Assembly (NCBI RefSeq): GCF_001742225.1
Contig: NZ_CP017078.1
Coordinates: forward strand, 1 to 64,000
Length of the DNA: 64,000 nt
Source: Novosphingobium resinovorum
Lineage (GTDB): Bacteria; Pseudomonadota; Alphaproteobacteria; Sphingomonadales; Sphingomonadaceae
Reading direction: 5' to 3'
Shown: positions 16,974 through 25,946 of the stretch, one piece after another
Layout of the letters: each line of letters opens with the position of its first letter
Position numbering within the stretch: the stretch's first letter is position 1
The notes under the pieces: model-generated
What the model saw: only the letters and a program-made list of their open reading frames with translations
What the model was told of the DNA's origin: nothing
Database searches by the model: none
Translations under genes and position numbers: made by a program

Positions 16974-19900
16974 TGGCCAGCACCTCTTCGAAATCCTGCT
17001 CGCCGCGGCCCTCTCCGAACCTTTCGAAAAGGATCGGGAGAAGTACCAGAGTGAGCAACGTGGACGTGACCAGCCCGCCGATGACCACAATGGCAAGCGG
17101 GCGCTGTATTTCGGATCCCGGACCGGTCGCGAACAGCAGGGGGACCAGGCCGAAAGCGGTAATACTCGCGGTCATTAGGACGGGGCGGAGGCGTCGCTCG
17201 GCACCCAGGCGCACCGTCTGCGTCATGCTCTGCCCCTCCTGACGGAGTTGGCGGAAATAGGAGACCAGCACCAAGCCGTTCAGCACCGCGATGCCAAGCA
17301 GAGCAATGAAGCCGACGGAAGCAGGCACTGACAGATACTCTCCCGATGCCCAGAGCGAGATCAGGCCGCCGACCATGGCGAAGGGAATGTTGACCAGGAT
17401 CAGCGTGGCGGCCCGCAGCGAACGCAAGGTGGCGAGCAGGACGAAGAAGATAAGGAGCAGCGCGACGGGAATGACCATCATGAGCCGAGCCGATGCACGC
17501 TGCTGATTTTCGAACTGGCCACCCCACACGATGCGATAGCCGGGCGGGAGCGGCACCTTGCTCGCGACTGCGGCCTTCGCCTCGTCCACATAGCCCACCA
17601 GATCACGACCAGAGACGAAGGCCTGGACCAGAGCGAAGCGGGAACCATTCTCATGGTCGAGCTTCACCGGACCCTGCGTATGCTTCACCTGCGCCATGTC
17701 GCTGACCCGGGCGAGCGTTCCACCCGGCGTCATGATCTGCAGGTCTTCAAACCGGGTCGCATCATTGCGGATGCTTTCGTCACCGCGGATGACGATCGGG
17801 ATCCGCTTCTGACCTTCGGCGACGATACCGGACCGAACGCCTTCCACCTGTGCGCGCAAGGTGTCCTGTAACTGATCGATCGGCATGCCAAACCGGCCTG
17901 CGGCTGCTCGGTCGATGTCGAGCTGCAGGTAGTCCACGCTGTCGTTCGCGACCGTCAACACTTCCGTCGCGCCGCGCACCTGGCCCAACTCATGCTGCAC
18001 GCGACCTGCAAGATCCGCGAGGACCGCCGAATCCGGTCCGAAAATCTTGACAGCCAGGTCGCCCCGGGCGCCGGTCAGCATTTCCGAGACACGCATTTCG
18101 ATCGGCTGGGTGAAACTGGGCTGGATGCCAGGCAGGCCGTCGACGGCCTTGCGGATCTGCTCCAGGACGAACTCCTTGCTGCCGCGCCACTCGGACTGCG
18201 GCTTCAGACGGACGAAGGTGTCGGTCTCATTAGGTCCCATCGGATCAAGCCCGATTTCGTCAGCACCAACCCGCGCGATGACTTCCTGCACCTCGGGGAC
18301 ACCCATCAAGGCGCGCTCGACCGCCTTGTCGCCCTCGACGGACTGGGCCAAGCTGATGGAGGGAAGTTTCGTCAGCTGCACGATGACCGACCCCTCATCC
18401 ATCGTCGGCATGAAGGTTTTGCCCACCGCTCCATAGGCCAATCCGGCGAGGACCAGTCCGAGAGCCGAAAGGCCGTAGACCAGGCTCTTGCGCGCAAACG
18501 CGCCATTCAGAAGCGCACGGTAGCGAGGCGTTAGCCAGCGCATCACCCATGGGTCTCCATGATGTCCGCTTTTCAAGCCGAACGAAGCAAGGACGGGGAC
18601 GAGCGTCAGCGCCAGCAGGAGCGATCCCGCAAGGGCGAAGACAATGGTGAGGGCAACCGGCGCGAACAGCTTGCCTTCCAGCCCCTGCAGCGCGAGCAGA
18701 GGAAGGAACACAAGTGCGATGATGATGATGCCCGCCGATACCGGCACAGTCACGTCGCTGGTTGCGCGGAAGACTTGGTGAAGGCGCGGATGGGAGTCAT
18801 CCTGTTGGTGCGACAGACGCTCTACGACGTTCTCCACCACAACGACCGCACCATCCACGAGCATGCCGATAGCAATGGCCAGTCCACCGAGGCTCATGAG
18901 ATTCGCGGACAACCCGGCCATGCTCATGAACAGGAACGTCACCAGCGCGGCCATCGGCAGTGTGACCGCAACGATCGCGGCGGCTCGCCAGTCACCGAGG
19001 AAAACGATCAGAAGGATCACGACCAGGACGGTCGCTTCCAGCAACGCTTCCTCAACCGTTCCAATCGCTCGGCCGATCAGATCGGACCGATCGTAGAAGA
19101 CCGCGATGTGCGTTCCGGCTGGAAGGCCACGCTCGACCTCTGCCAGACGGTCTTTGACGCCGGTCACAACCTGCCGTGCATCGGCACCGCGAAGAGCGAT
19201 CACAAGGCCCTCGACCGCCTCTGCCTTGCCGTTCTTGGACACCGCGCCATAGCGCGTCAGGCTTCCGGTCCCGACACTCGCTACATCTCCCAGGCGGACG
19301 ATACGGCCGTCACGGCTCGTTATGACCAGCGACTGAAGATCGGCGACGGACCGGATCGCGCCGACAGCCCGAACGATCAGGGATTCTTCGCCAGTGACGA
19401 GGCGGCCGGCTCCGTCGTTGCGATTGCCACTGTCGATGGCCGTCTTGATGTCGGCAACGGAGAGGTGGGCTCCGGCCAAGGCGAGAGGATCGGGCCGGAC
19501 CTCGAATGTACGGACATATCCACCAAGCGCGTTGACGTCGGCGACGCCGGGCACAGTCCGCAGAGCGGGACGGATGGTCCAGTCGAGAAGCTCCCGCTTC
19601 TGCTGGAGGCTGAGCGGCCCCTCGATCGTGAACATGAAGATATCGGACAGAGGCGTGGAAATCGGCGCCAGGCCGCCCGACACGCTCGCCGGCAGATCCG
19701 CCATCACTCCGGAAAGGCGCTCCGCGACTTGCTGGCGCGCCCAATAGATATCTGTGCCGTCGGTGAAGTCGATGGTGATATCGGCGATCGCATATTTGGC
19801 GGACGAACGCAGGATAGACTGCCGGGGAATGCCCAGCATCTCCATCTCGATCGGGGCAATTACGCGGCTCTCAACCTCCTCCGGCGTCATGCCGGGAGCC

Positions 19901-20055
19901 TTGAGAATGATCTTGACCTGCGTCTGCGCTATATTGGGATACGCATCCACGGGTAGCTGAACGAAGGCCCATGCGCCGAGGCCGGCGACAGCCAGTGCAA
20001 GCGCTACGACGAGCAGGCGATAGGACAGAGCCTTCGCGACGAGTGACTGAAGCAT
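16966..20055 (-). CDS. czcA: CzcA/CusA-type heavy-metal RND efflux pump
   Basis: At 1029 residues this is a full-length HME-RND pump with twelve expected transmembrane helices. It begins MLQSLVAKALSYRLLVVAL and has VDAYPNIAQTQVKI in the first periplasmic part. The TM4 motif is LGGLAIAIGMLVDGAVVVVEN: it has the AIG of CusA-like monovalent pumps but the DGA-VEN of Zn/Co/Cd pumps, and lacks the first Asp of the DFG motif. Substrate therefore cannot be assigned with confidence. It is third in the RR-HK-adaptor-pump-DUF3240-outer membrane order, 9 bp after the adaptor gene. Confidence 0.9.
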   Translation of the reverse strand: MLQSLVAKALSYRLLVVALALAVAGLGAWAFVQLPVDAYPNIAQTQVKIILKAPGMTPEEVESRVIAPIEMEMLGIPRQSILRSSAKYAIADITIDFTDGTDIYWARQQVAERLSGVMADLPASVSGGLAPISTPLSDIFMFTIEGPLSLQQKRELLDWTIRPALRTVPGVADVNALGGYVRTFEVRPDPLALAGAHLSVADIKTAIDSGNRNDGAGRLVTGEESLIVRAVGAIRSVADLQSLVITSRDGRIVRLGDVASVGTGSLTRYGAVSKNGKAEAVEGLVIALRGADARQVVTGVKDRLAEVERGLPAGTHIAVFYDRSDLIGRAIGTVEEALLEATVLVVILLIVFLGDWRAAAIVAVTLPMAALVTFLFMSMAGLSANLMSLGGLAIAIGMLVDGAVVVVENVVERLSHQQDDSHPRLHQVFRATSDVTVPVSAGIIIIALVFLPLLALQGLEGKLFAPVALTIVFALAGSLLLALTLVPVLASFGLKSGHHGDPWVMRWLTPRYRALLNGAFARKSLVYGLSALGLVLAGLAYGAVGKTFMPTMDEGSVIVQLTKLPSISLAQSVEGDKAVERALMGVPEVQEVIARVGADEIGLDPMGPNETDTFVRLKPQSEWRGSKEFVLEQIRKAVDGLPGIQPSFTQPIEMRVSEMLTGARGDLAVKIFGPDSAVLADLAGRVQHELGQVRGATEVLTVANDSVDYLQLDIDRAAAGRFGMPIDQLQDTLRAQVEGVRSGIVAEGQKRIPIVIRGDESIRNDATRFEDLQIMTPGGTLARVSDMAQVKHTQGPVKLDHENGSRFALVQAFVSGRDLVGYVDEAKAAVASKVPLPPGYRIVWGGQFENQQRASARLMMVIPVALLLIFFVLLATLRSLRAATLILVNIPFAMVGGLISLWASGEYLSVPASVGFIALLGIAVLNGLVLVSYFRQLRQEGQSMTQTVRLGAERRLRPVLMTASITAFGLVPLLFATGPGSEIQRPLAIVVIGGLVTSTLLTLVLLPILFERFGEGRGEQDFEEVLANG

Positions 20056-20064
20056 GGGCCCGAC

Positions 20065-21174
20065 CTATTTCGAGATGGCGAGCGCTTTGAGCGCGCTTGT
20101 GCCCGTAGTGACGACGTTCTCACCGATGCTGACGCCGGTCAGGAGGAGGACTTGGCCATCCACCGCGCCGCCCTTTGTCACCTCGCGCTGAACATAACCG
20201 CCCCGGACCGCGACGAAGACCACCGACTTGCCGTCTGTATCTACTACGGCCGCGGCAGGCAGGACGACTGCGCCTTTCGGTGCAGGCCCGAATATCGTGA
20301 CATTGCCGGTGGCGCCTGCAATGACCCCTGGAGCAGCGGGAAGGCTCGCCTTCAGCGAGGCAGATCGCGTCATCGCGTCGATGGTGCTGCCGACAGATGT
20401 GACGGTGCCAGAAAGCGCGCCGAGTTTGACCGTCATGCCGGGTCTGATCTGTCCAACAAGCCGCTCGGGAACCTGGGCGACGACTTCGTAACGGCCATTC
20501 GCATCGATCACATAGGGAGCAGTCGTCCCGTCCAACGGGTCGCCTGTCTGGATCTTGGCACGCGTGATTCTGCCCGCGATCGGAGCTGTCAGCGTGTAGG
20601 TGCCGCTGCTCCCATGCCCGCCGACAAGGCTGAGAATGCGGCTTTTCTCGCGAACGTCCGCACGCGCCTCCATGGCCACTGCGCGGGCTTCGTCGGCTCG
20701 CGCTCCGGCTATCACCCCTTCCTTGTCCAGCTGGGAGAGCCTGGCTGCACTCGTCTGCGCGACGCCCAACCGTGCATTTGCACGCGCGAGATCGGCGCCC
20801 AGCGTCAGAATGTCGCGGCTCGAAACCACGGCCAGTGGTTGCCCGGCCCGTACGCTGTCGCCTTCCACGACCATGGTGCGCATCACCACACCCGGAAGTG
20901 TCGCGGTCACCGCCACACGCGCATTAGCGGGCGGACTGATCGTGGCGGGGAGATCGGCGATCGGCGCTTCTGATGCAGGCAATGCCGGAGAGGCCTTGAT
21001 GCCGAGCAATCTCGCCCTGTCCGGCAGCACGGCAAGCATGCCGGCAGCTTTCTCGGTCTTGACCTGCGTTCCCGCCGAGACGGTTTCCGAGCGAGGAAAC
21101 ATAGTCCAGCCCAAGCCCGCGACTGCGACGGCTACAATGGCGCCGCCCACCAGATATTTGCGTCCGTTTTCCAT
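20065..21174 (-). CDS. czcB: CzcB-type periplasmic adaptor (membrane fusion protein)
   Basis: The 369-residue protein has a single N-terminal membrane anchor (KYLVGGAIVAVAVAGLGWTMF). It carries the lipoyl/barrel-sandwich half-motifs RTMVVEGDSVRAGQPLAVVSS and TLTAPIAGRITRAKIQTGDPL. It links the inner-membrane pump with the outer-membrane channel. No extra His-rich metal-binding N-terminal domain is visible. It lies 48 bp after the histidine kinase gene. Confidence 0.88.
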   Translation of the reverse strand: MENGRKYLVGGAIVAVAVAGLGWTMFPRSETVSAGTQVKTEKAAGMLAVLPDRARLLGIKASPALPASEAPIADLPATISPPANARVAVTATLPGVVMRTMVVEGDSVRAGQPLAVVSSRDILTLGADLARANARLGVAQTSAARLSQLDKEGVIAGARADEARAVAMEARADVREKSRILSLVGGHGSSGTYTLTAPIAGRITRAKIQTGDPLDGTTAPYVIDANGRYEVVAQVPERLVGQIRPGMTVKLGALSGTVTSVGSTIDAMTRSASLKASLPAAPGVIAGATGNVTIFGPAPKGAVVLPAAAVVDTDGKSVVFVAVRGGYVQREVTKGGAVDGQVLLLTGVSIGENVVTTGTSALKALAISK

Positions 21175-21222
21175 TTCGCCGCGATATCGGGTTCAACCTG
21201 ACGGCGTCTTGACGATGGGAAA

Positions 21223-22236
21223 TTACTGCAGGCGGAAATCCAGGATGAGTTCTCTCAAGGTCTCGCTCGTTCGAATATGACCGTTATGTGCGCTCATAAT
21301 CCGATGGGTTATGGAGAGGCCGAGACCCGCGCCATGGGGGCTGGCATGGTCTGCTCGCTGATGGCGGCGGATGAGTTGCGCCAGCTTCTCTTCGCTGAGG
21401 CCGGCGCCTTGGTCGCGCACCCTGATGATCGCTCCGGGCCCGGATATGATCGTCACGGTGCCACCCATGGGCGTCGCGCGGACGGCATTTTCAATAAGGT
21501 TTCGGATTCCCGCCCCGATCGCTTCCCTGTGGCCGTATATCTTTGGCACCTGGCCTTCGGACTCTATCGCGATCTCGCGTCCTTGCGCGATGACGGTCGC
21601 TGCCAGGGACGAGACACTGTCTTCAGCCAATGTCTCGAGATCGAGTGGCTCAGGCGTCATGGGCATGGTGGCGTCCGCGTCGATCTGCGCCAGTAGCAGG
21701 AGCTGATCCACAAGACGGCGCATGGCGCTGACCTGCGCCTTCAGAGGATCTCCATCCGATCCCTCGCGTCGATCAAGCTCTAGAGACAAAATGGCCAACG
21801 GCGTCCGCAATTCGTGGGCGACGTCAGACGCAAAATCCGCCTGTTGCTGAGCTGAGGTGTCGAGTCGGTGAAGCAGGTTGTTGATGGATCGCACGAACGG
21901 TTTCGCTTCAGCAGGCATATCGGCTTCATCGATCTGCATCCCGCGTTCGGTCGGTGCGGTTTCGATATGACGCGCCGCTTTGCTCAGGGGCTCGAACGCC
22001 GTTCTGATGACCCATGTGGTTGCAAGGCCCATTGGCAGGATCAGCACCACCAGTGGGATGAGAACATGATCGAACAGTTCCGTCGATGCCGCGTCGCGCA
22101 TGGTCGGATCGAGCAAGGCGCTAAACGGTATGCCATATTCCGAGAGGACAGCGTAGATCAGCGACACCGTACCGATGGCGCCAACCAGCAGCAGGCCACC
22201 GATGAGCCGATGGCCAACCGAAAGTCGCTTCAGCAC
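21223..22236 (-). CDS. Sensor histidine kinase (metal-responsive type)
   Basis: The 337-residue kinase starts at GTG 22236 (VLKRLSVGHRLIGG), overlapping the response-regulator stop. Transmembrane segments are GLLLVGAIGTVSLIYAV and LIPLVVLILPMGLATTWVI around a short periplasmic loop, followed by a HAMP-like linker. The H-box is ASDVAHELRTPLAIL, the N-box IRNLIENAVRATP and the G-boxes IRVRDQGAGL and GAGLGLSITH. It probably detects periplasmic metal and phosphorylates its neighbour. A longer frame to 22302 would overlap the regulator by 73 nt and is not preferred. Confidence 0.85.
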   Translation of the reverse strand: MLKRLSVGHRLIGGLLLVGAIGTVSLIYAVLSEYGIPFSALLDPTMRDAASTELFDHVLIPLVVLILPMGLATTWVIRTAFEPLSKAARHIETAPTERGMQIDEADMPAEAKPFVRSINNLLHRLDTSAQQQADFASDVAHELRTPLAILSLELDRREGSDGDPLKAQVSAMRRLVDQLLLLAQIDADATMPMTPEPLDLETLAEDSVSSLAATVIAQGREIAIESEGQVPKIYGHREAIGAGIRNLIENAVRATPMGGTVTIISGPGAIIRVRDQGAGLSEEKLAQLIRRHQRADHASPHGAGLGLSITHRIMSAHNGHIRTSETLRELILDFRLQ

Positions 22237-22910
22237 GGTTCCCGGTCTTCTAGCAAGTAGCCTAGCCCCTTGATCGTATGGAGCATGTTGCGAGCTCCGC
22301 ATTCCTCAAGTCGACGACGCAGCCGCGAGATTGCGGCATCCACTGCATTAGGGGATATCTCGTCTCGAAAACTATACAGTGCATTTTCGATACGAGATCG
22401 ACGAACGACTGCACCAGCCTCCCGCATGAGTAACTCAAGCAGGCTGGTCTCGCGAGGTGACAGATCGATGGCCTTACCCTGATACCGCGCGCGATGAGCG
22501 CTCGTGTCATAGGATAGGCTGCCCACCTCCAACACGGGCGCTGCCCGAGCTCCCGGACGGCGAAGTAGTGCCCGAATCCTCGCTGCCAGCTCATCCGCCT
22601 CTACCGGTTTGACGACATAGTCGTCAGCGCCGCCGTCCAGTCCATCGACCCGCTGCTGGAGCGAACTGCGGGCTGTCAGCATCAGGACCGGCACCGCAAG
22701 GCCCGCGTCACGCCTCTTCTTGATCCAATGTACGCCGTCACCATCGGGCAAGCCCAGATCGAGGATGAGTGCATCATACTGAGCCGACCCAAGAGCCAGA
22801 TCCGCCTCCGCTGCCGAATAGGCACAATCGCATACGAATTTCCGACGCGTAAGGCCCTCCGCCGTCAGATCTGCCAGGTGGCGATTGTCTTCAATGATCA
22901 GAATGCGCAT
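22230..22910 (-). CDS. OmpR-family response regulator
   Basis: The 226-residue protein starts MRILIIEDNRHLADL. The phospho-acceptor Asp is in LILDLGLPDGDGV and the switch Lys in DDYVVKPVEADEL. The C-terminal winged helix includes LSPRETSLLELLM and VDAAISRLRRRLEECGA. It is first in the operon and should activate the RND genes. The frame extends to 23054 but the receiver domain begins at 22910, so the extension is discarded. The 205 bp to the divergent VIT gene probably hold shared regulatory sites. Confidence 0.88.
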   Translation of the reverse strand: MRILIIEDNRHLADLTAEGLTRRKFVCDCAYSAAEADLALGSAQYDALILDLGLPDGDGVHWIKKRRDAGLAVPVLMLTARSSLQQRVDGLDGGADDYVVKPVEADELAARIRALLRRPGARAAPVLEVGSLSYDTSAHRARYQGKAIDLSPRETSLLELLMREAGAVVRRSRIENALYSFRDEISPNAVDAAISRLRRRLEECGARNMLHTIKGLGYLLEDREPC

Positions 22911-23070
22911 GCTCTCATCCGGCGATGGTTTTACCCGGCATATTACCGAACCGATCTGACATCGTCCTGACCATATGAATTTCTTCTGACGCTTGTGATC
23001 CGATACGGCGTCGCGCCTCCAAATTTGTGCGGATCGAGCTTGCCGGACTGGCACGAGATAGCGAACAGGC

Positions 23071-23076
23071 TATAAT
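23071..23076 (+). promoter_or_regulatory. Perfect TATAAT -10 element before the VIT gene
   Basis: TATAAT lies 39 bp upstream of the VIT-family start. The -35 region 17 bp further up (CTGGCA) is poor, consistent with an activator-dependent promoter, possibly served by the divergent response regulator. Confidence 0.4.
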
Positions 23077-23115
23077 GCGGGTCAAAGAAATGGCTTGGCT
23101 TCAAAGGGGATTACG

Positions 23116-23808
23116 ATGCGCAGCCACCGGGAAACCCATCTCGTCTCTCGTATCGGATGGCTTCGTGCCGCGGTGCTAGGCGCCAACGACGGCATCGTAT
23201 CCACGGCTAGCCTGATGATCGGCGTCGCTGCGTCCGGTGCCTCCCGTTCTTCCATGTTGATATCTGGTATAGCGGGTCTGGTGGCCGGCGCGATGTCGAT
23301 GGCGGCGGGCGAATATGTGTCGGTAAGCTCTCAGTCTGACACCGAAGCGGCGGACTTGCGCCGGGAGCAGCAGGAAATCGCTGACAATCCCGATGCGGAA
23401 TTGGCAGAGTTGGCTGGTTTCTATGTTCAGCGAGGGGTCGACGAAAAGACCTCGCATGAGGTTGCGAAACAACTCATGGAGCATGATGCACTGGGTGCTC
23501 ATGCTCGCGAAGAACTCCACATCACCGAGATGACTGCCGCACGCCCGATCACAGCGGCATTGACGTCTGCCTCGACGTTCACGGCCGGAGCCCTGCTGCC
23601 TCTCATCCTTGCGGCTTTGCTGCCGGCGTCGCTCACCGTAACAGGCGAAGCGCTGGGATCGCTCCTGTTCCTGGCGCTCCTGGGATGGGTGGGAGCTGCC
23701 GCTGGCGGTGCAAACCCGCTCAAACCTGTCGGTCGTGTGGTGTTCTGGGGGGCGTTGGCCATGGGTTTGACCGCTGGCATTGGCAGCTTGGTCGGGAAAG
23801 CAATTTAG
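23116..23808 (+). CDS. VIT-family (Ccc1/nodulin-like) iron/manganese transporter
   Basis: The 230-residue protein starts at MRSHRETHLVSRIGWLRAA with AAAGGGG upstream. It carries the VIT hallmarks GANDGIVSTASLMIGVAASGA and GLVAGAMSMAAGEYVSVSSQSD. A cytoplasmic metal-binding helical region (ELAGFYVQRGVDEKTSHEVA) and three C-terminal transmembrane segments follow. VIT proteins export Fe(II) or Mn(II) from the cytoplasm. It is divergent from the metal-responsive operon. It is convergent with the arsR gene, with about 120 bp between the stops. Confidence 0.85.
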   Translation: MRSHRETHLVSRIGWLRAAVLGANDGIVSTASLMIGVAASGASRSSMLISGIAGLVAGAMSMAAGEYVSVSSQSDTEAADLRREQQEIADNPDAELAELAGFYVQRGVDEKTSHEVAKQLMEHDALGAHAREELHITEMTAARPITAALTSASTFTAGALLPLILAALLPASLTVTGEALGSLLFLALLGWVGAAAGGANPLKPVGRVVFWGALAMGLTAGIGSLVGKAI

Positions 23809-23928
23809 GACAAAGGCCCAAAAGCTGCGCACATGAAACTTCTTCTACGACGTTAAGAGCGTGTCGCTTGCAGCGACCACCGCAGCACTCGCTACAAAGC
23901 CAAACGAGGCAAACAGCGCGTAAATATC

Positions 23929-24321
23929 TTAATCAAGCACTTGAGCAAATCCGGCCACCCCTTCAGGTAATGATGGACGACGCTCCGGTTTGGCAGACGG
24001 CCGGATTTCTTCGACCTTACCCAGGCCTCCGAAAATCGCTTCCATTGTTCGGACGCACAAAGCGACCCCCTCGTCAGCAAGCGCGTACCAAACGAGTTTG
24101 GCCTCCTTTCTCGTTTGAACGAGATTGGCCCGGCGTAACTCCCCTAGCTGCTGGCTGAGTGCTGGTTGGACAATGTCTGTCGCTTCGCCGATCTCCGATA
24201 CGTTGCGCTCCCCGCGTAACAGGCAAGAGAGGATCATGAGGCGCTGTGGTTGCGCAAAGACCTTGAGCTTTTCGGACGCGACGGTCGCAGCTTCGCGGTC
24301 CTCGTAAAATGCCTCGTTCAT
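23929..24321 (-). CDS. ArsR-family regulator, sulfur cluster 1
   Basis: The 130-residue winged-helix protein (KLKVFAQPQRLMILSCLLRG, IVQPALSQQLGELRRANLV) starts at ATG 24321, overlapping the peroxiredoxin stop by 4 nt. Its counterpart in cluster 2 is at 58940-59347. It has Cys in ILSCLLRGE and VALCVRTME. Persulfide sensors of this family (BigR, SqrR) use two Cys, but these are not at exactly the same alignment positions, so persulfide sensing is only a hypothesis. A long C-terminal tail (RPSAKPERRPSLPEG) is unusual. Confidence 0.8.
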   Translation of the reverse strand: MNEAFYEDREAATVASEKLKVFAQPQRLMILSCLLRGERNVSEIGEATDIVQPALSQQLGELRRANLVQTRKEAKLVWYALADEGVALCVRTMEAIFGGLGKVEEIRPSAKPERRPSLPEGVAGFAQVLD

Positions 24322-24941
24322 AGCGCGTCCGCAAAGCGGCAAAACCAGTCCTGGCGATCTTCTGCGATGTCAGATGGTGGGCAGAGCAAAGGCTGTCCTT
24401 CCCGCCATCCTTCAGGCGCAAGTTTCTGGGCACTGCCCACCACTTGCAGTGCTTTAAGCAACCGCAGCATCTCATCGACCGATCGCCCAACATTATGGGG
24501 GTAGCATGTGATCGCCCTTATGACCCCTTCGGGATCGATGAAGAATGTCGAACGCATAGCCATGCTGTCAGCAGATTGCTCGTCAACCATGCCATAGGCA
24601 TGCCCAATCGCCATGCTCGGATCCTCGATTATCGGGAAGCGGACATCCGCTCCGAGCGTCTCTCGGATCGCTCTGACCCACGCCATGTGCGAGTAAAGGC
24701 TGTCGACTGACAGTCCCAACAGCGACGTTTCAAGGGCATCAAATTCCGACTGCCGACGGGCGAGTTCAGCGAATTCGGTGCTGCAAACTGGCGTGAAGTC
24801 AGCGGGATGGGAAAAAAAGATCACCCATCGTCCACGCAACTTTGAAAGCTGAATTTCGCCCCCGGTCGAACGGGCGCGAAAGTCTGGCGCGGGCTCTCCA
24901 ATGCGCGGTGAGCGAGATTCAATTCTTTGGGCCATTTCCAT
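24318..24941 (-). CDS. Peroxiredoxin (Prx6/AhpC type), sulfur cluster 1
   Basis: The 207-residue protein has the peroxidatic site HPADFTPVCSTEF and the Prx6-like C-terminal DPEGVIRAITCYPHNVGRSVDE. Beyond the catalytic Cys it has Cys at ITCYP, LLCPPS and WFCRF, which the cluster 2 paralogue lacks. It may thus use a resolving Cys or carry persulfide. It is divergent from the MBL gene with about 90 bp between them and translationally coupled to arsR. Confidence 0.85.
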   Translation of the reverse strand: MEMAQRIESRSPRIGEPAPDFRARSTGGEIQLSKLRGRWVIFFSHPADFTPVCSTEFAELARRQSEFDALETSLLGLSVDSLYSHMAWVRAIRETLGADVRFPIIEDPSMAIGHAYGMVDEQSADSMAMRSTFFIDPEGVIRAITCYPHNVGRSVDEMLRLLKALQVVGSAQKLAPEGWREGQPLLCPPSDIAEDRQDWFCRFADAL

Positions 24942-24967
24942 GACGTCTCCTTCGACGCTCCTCCCTC

Positions 24968-24996
24968 TTGACGCAACAAGATTATTCGATTACACG
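24968..24996 (+). promoter_or_regulatory. Conserved promoter-like block, cluster 1
   Basis: TTGACGCAAC at 24968-24977 is followed, 17 bp after TTGACG, by TACACG at 24991. The same arrangement (TTGACGCAAC, 17 bp, TACATG) occurs at 60032-60060 before the paralogous MBL gene. Conservation of both blocks and spacing in otherwise diverged DNA suggests a functional -35 and a -10 or operator. Confidence 0.55.
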
Positions 24997-25028
24997 ATAT
25001 ATGTAAATGTGAATTTGTGAGGTTTTCC

Positions 25029-25946
25029 GTGGCCGACTCCGCTCTTGCAGCCGCCTCATCGCAGATCTCAGCCGCTCAAACGGACACCCCCCAGATCAAG
25101 GCGTTCTTTGACGAGCCGACCTTCACGGTGACCTATGTTGTTCATGATCCCGAGAGCCGCCACGCTGCGATCATCGACAGCGTGCTGGACTATGACCCCG
25201 CCTCGGGTCGCACCTCCTTCTCCTCGGCAAACGCGCTTGTCGCTTTTGTCGAGGAGAAGGGGCTTGCTATCGACTGGCACCTGGAGACGCACGCTCACGC
25301 GGATCACCTGTCAGCTGCGCCATATCTGAAGGAGAAGTTGGGCGGGCAAATCGCCATCGGCGAGCAAATCATCACGGTGCAGCAGGCATTTGGTAAGCTT
25401 TTCAACGCGGGCACCGATTTCGAGCGCAACGGTTCCGACTTCGATCATTTGTGGAAAGACGGTGATCACTTCCGGATCGGCAATCTTGATGTAACCGTGC
25501 TGCATGTGCCGGGGCACACGCCGGCCTGTATCGCCTATGTGATCGGCGACGCCGTCTTTGTCGGCGATACCATGTTCATGCCCGACTACGGCACGGCACG
25601 TGCTGATTTTCCCGGTGGCGATGCCCGAACCCTCTATCAATCTGCGATGCGGCTTCTGTCGCTCCCGCCGGAAACGCGGCTGTTCATGTGCCACGATTAT
25701 CTTCCGGAAGGGCGCAAGGACTATGTCTGGGAAACGACCGTAGAGGCCGAGCGCCAAGCCAACGTCCATATCCATGACGGGGTAAGCGAAGACGAATTTG
25801 TCGCGATGCGCGAGGCCCGCGACAAGACGCTCGCGATGCCGCGCCTCATTCTGCCTTCTGTCCAGGTGAACATGCGCGCCGGTCATTTCCCGCCTGCCGA
25901 GGACAATGGCGTCACGTACCTCAAGATTCCGGTCAACGCAGTATGA
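25029..25946 (+). CDS. MBL-fold hydrolase, persulfide dioxygenase-like, cluster 1
   Basis: The metallo-beta-lactamase-fold protein has the metal motif ETHAHADHLSAAPYL, then VLHVPGHTPACIAYVIGD and FVGDTMFMPDYGTARADFPGGD. It resembles the Blh/ETHE1-like enzymes found with SQR, which oxidise glutathione persulfide to sulfite with one Fe. GTG 25029 is preferred as start because GAGG lies 6 nt before it; GTG 25017 is an alternative. Its stop overlaps the next ATG by 4 nt. Confidence 0.8.
   Translation: MADSALAAASSQISAAQTDTPQIKAFFDEPTFTVTYVVHDPESRHAAIIDSVLDYDPASGRTSFSSANALVAFVEEKGLAIDWHLETHAHADHLSAAPYLKEKLGGQIAIGEQIITVQQAFGKLFNAGTDFERNGSDFDHLWKDGDHFRIGNLDVTVLHVPGHTPACIAYVIGDAVFVGDTMFMPDYGTARADFPGGDARTLYQSAMRLLSLPPETRLFMCHDYLPEGRKDYVWETTVEAERQANVHIHDGVSEDEFVAMREARDKTLAMPRLILPSVQVNMRAGHFPPAEDNGVTYLKIPVNAV

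Noticed and set aside
18559..19956. Plus-strand open frame of 465 codons
   Set aside because: Antisense to the RND pump gene, with a composition dominated by Arg, Asp and His typical of shadow frames.
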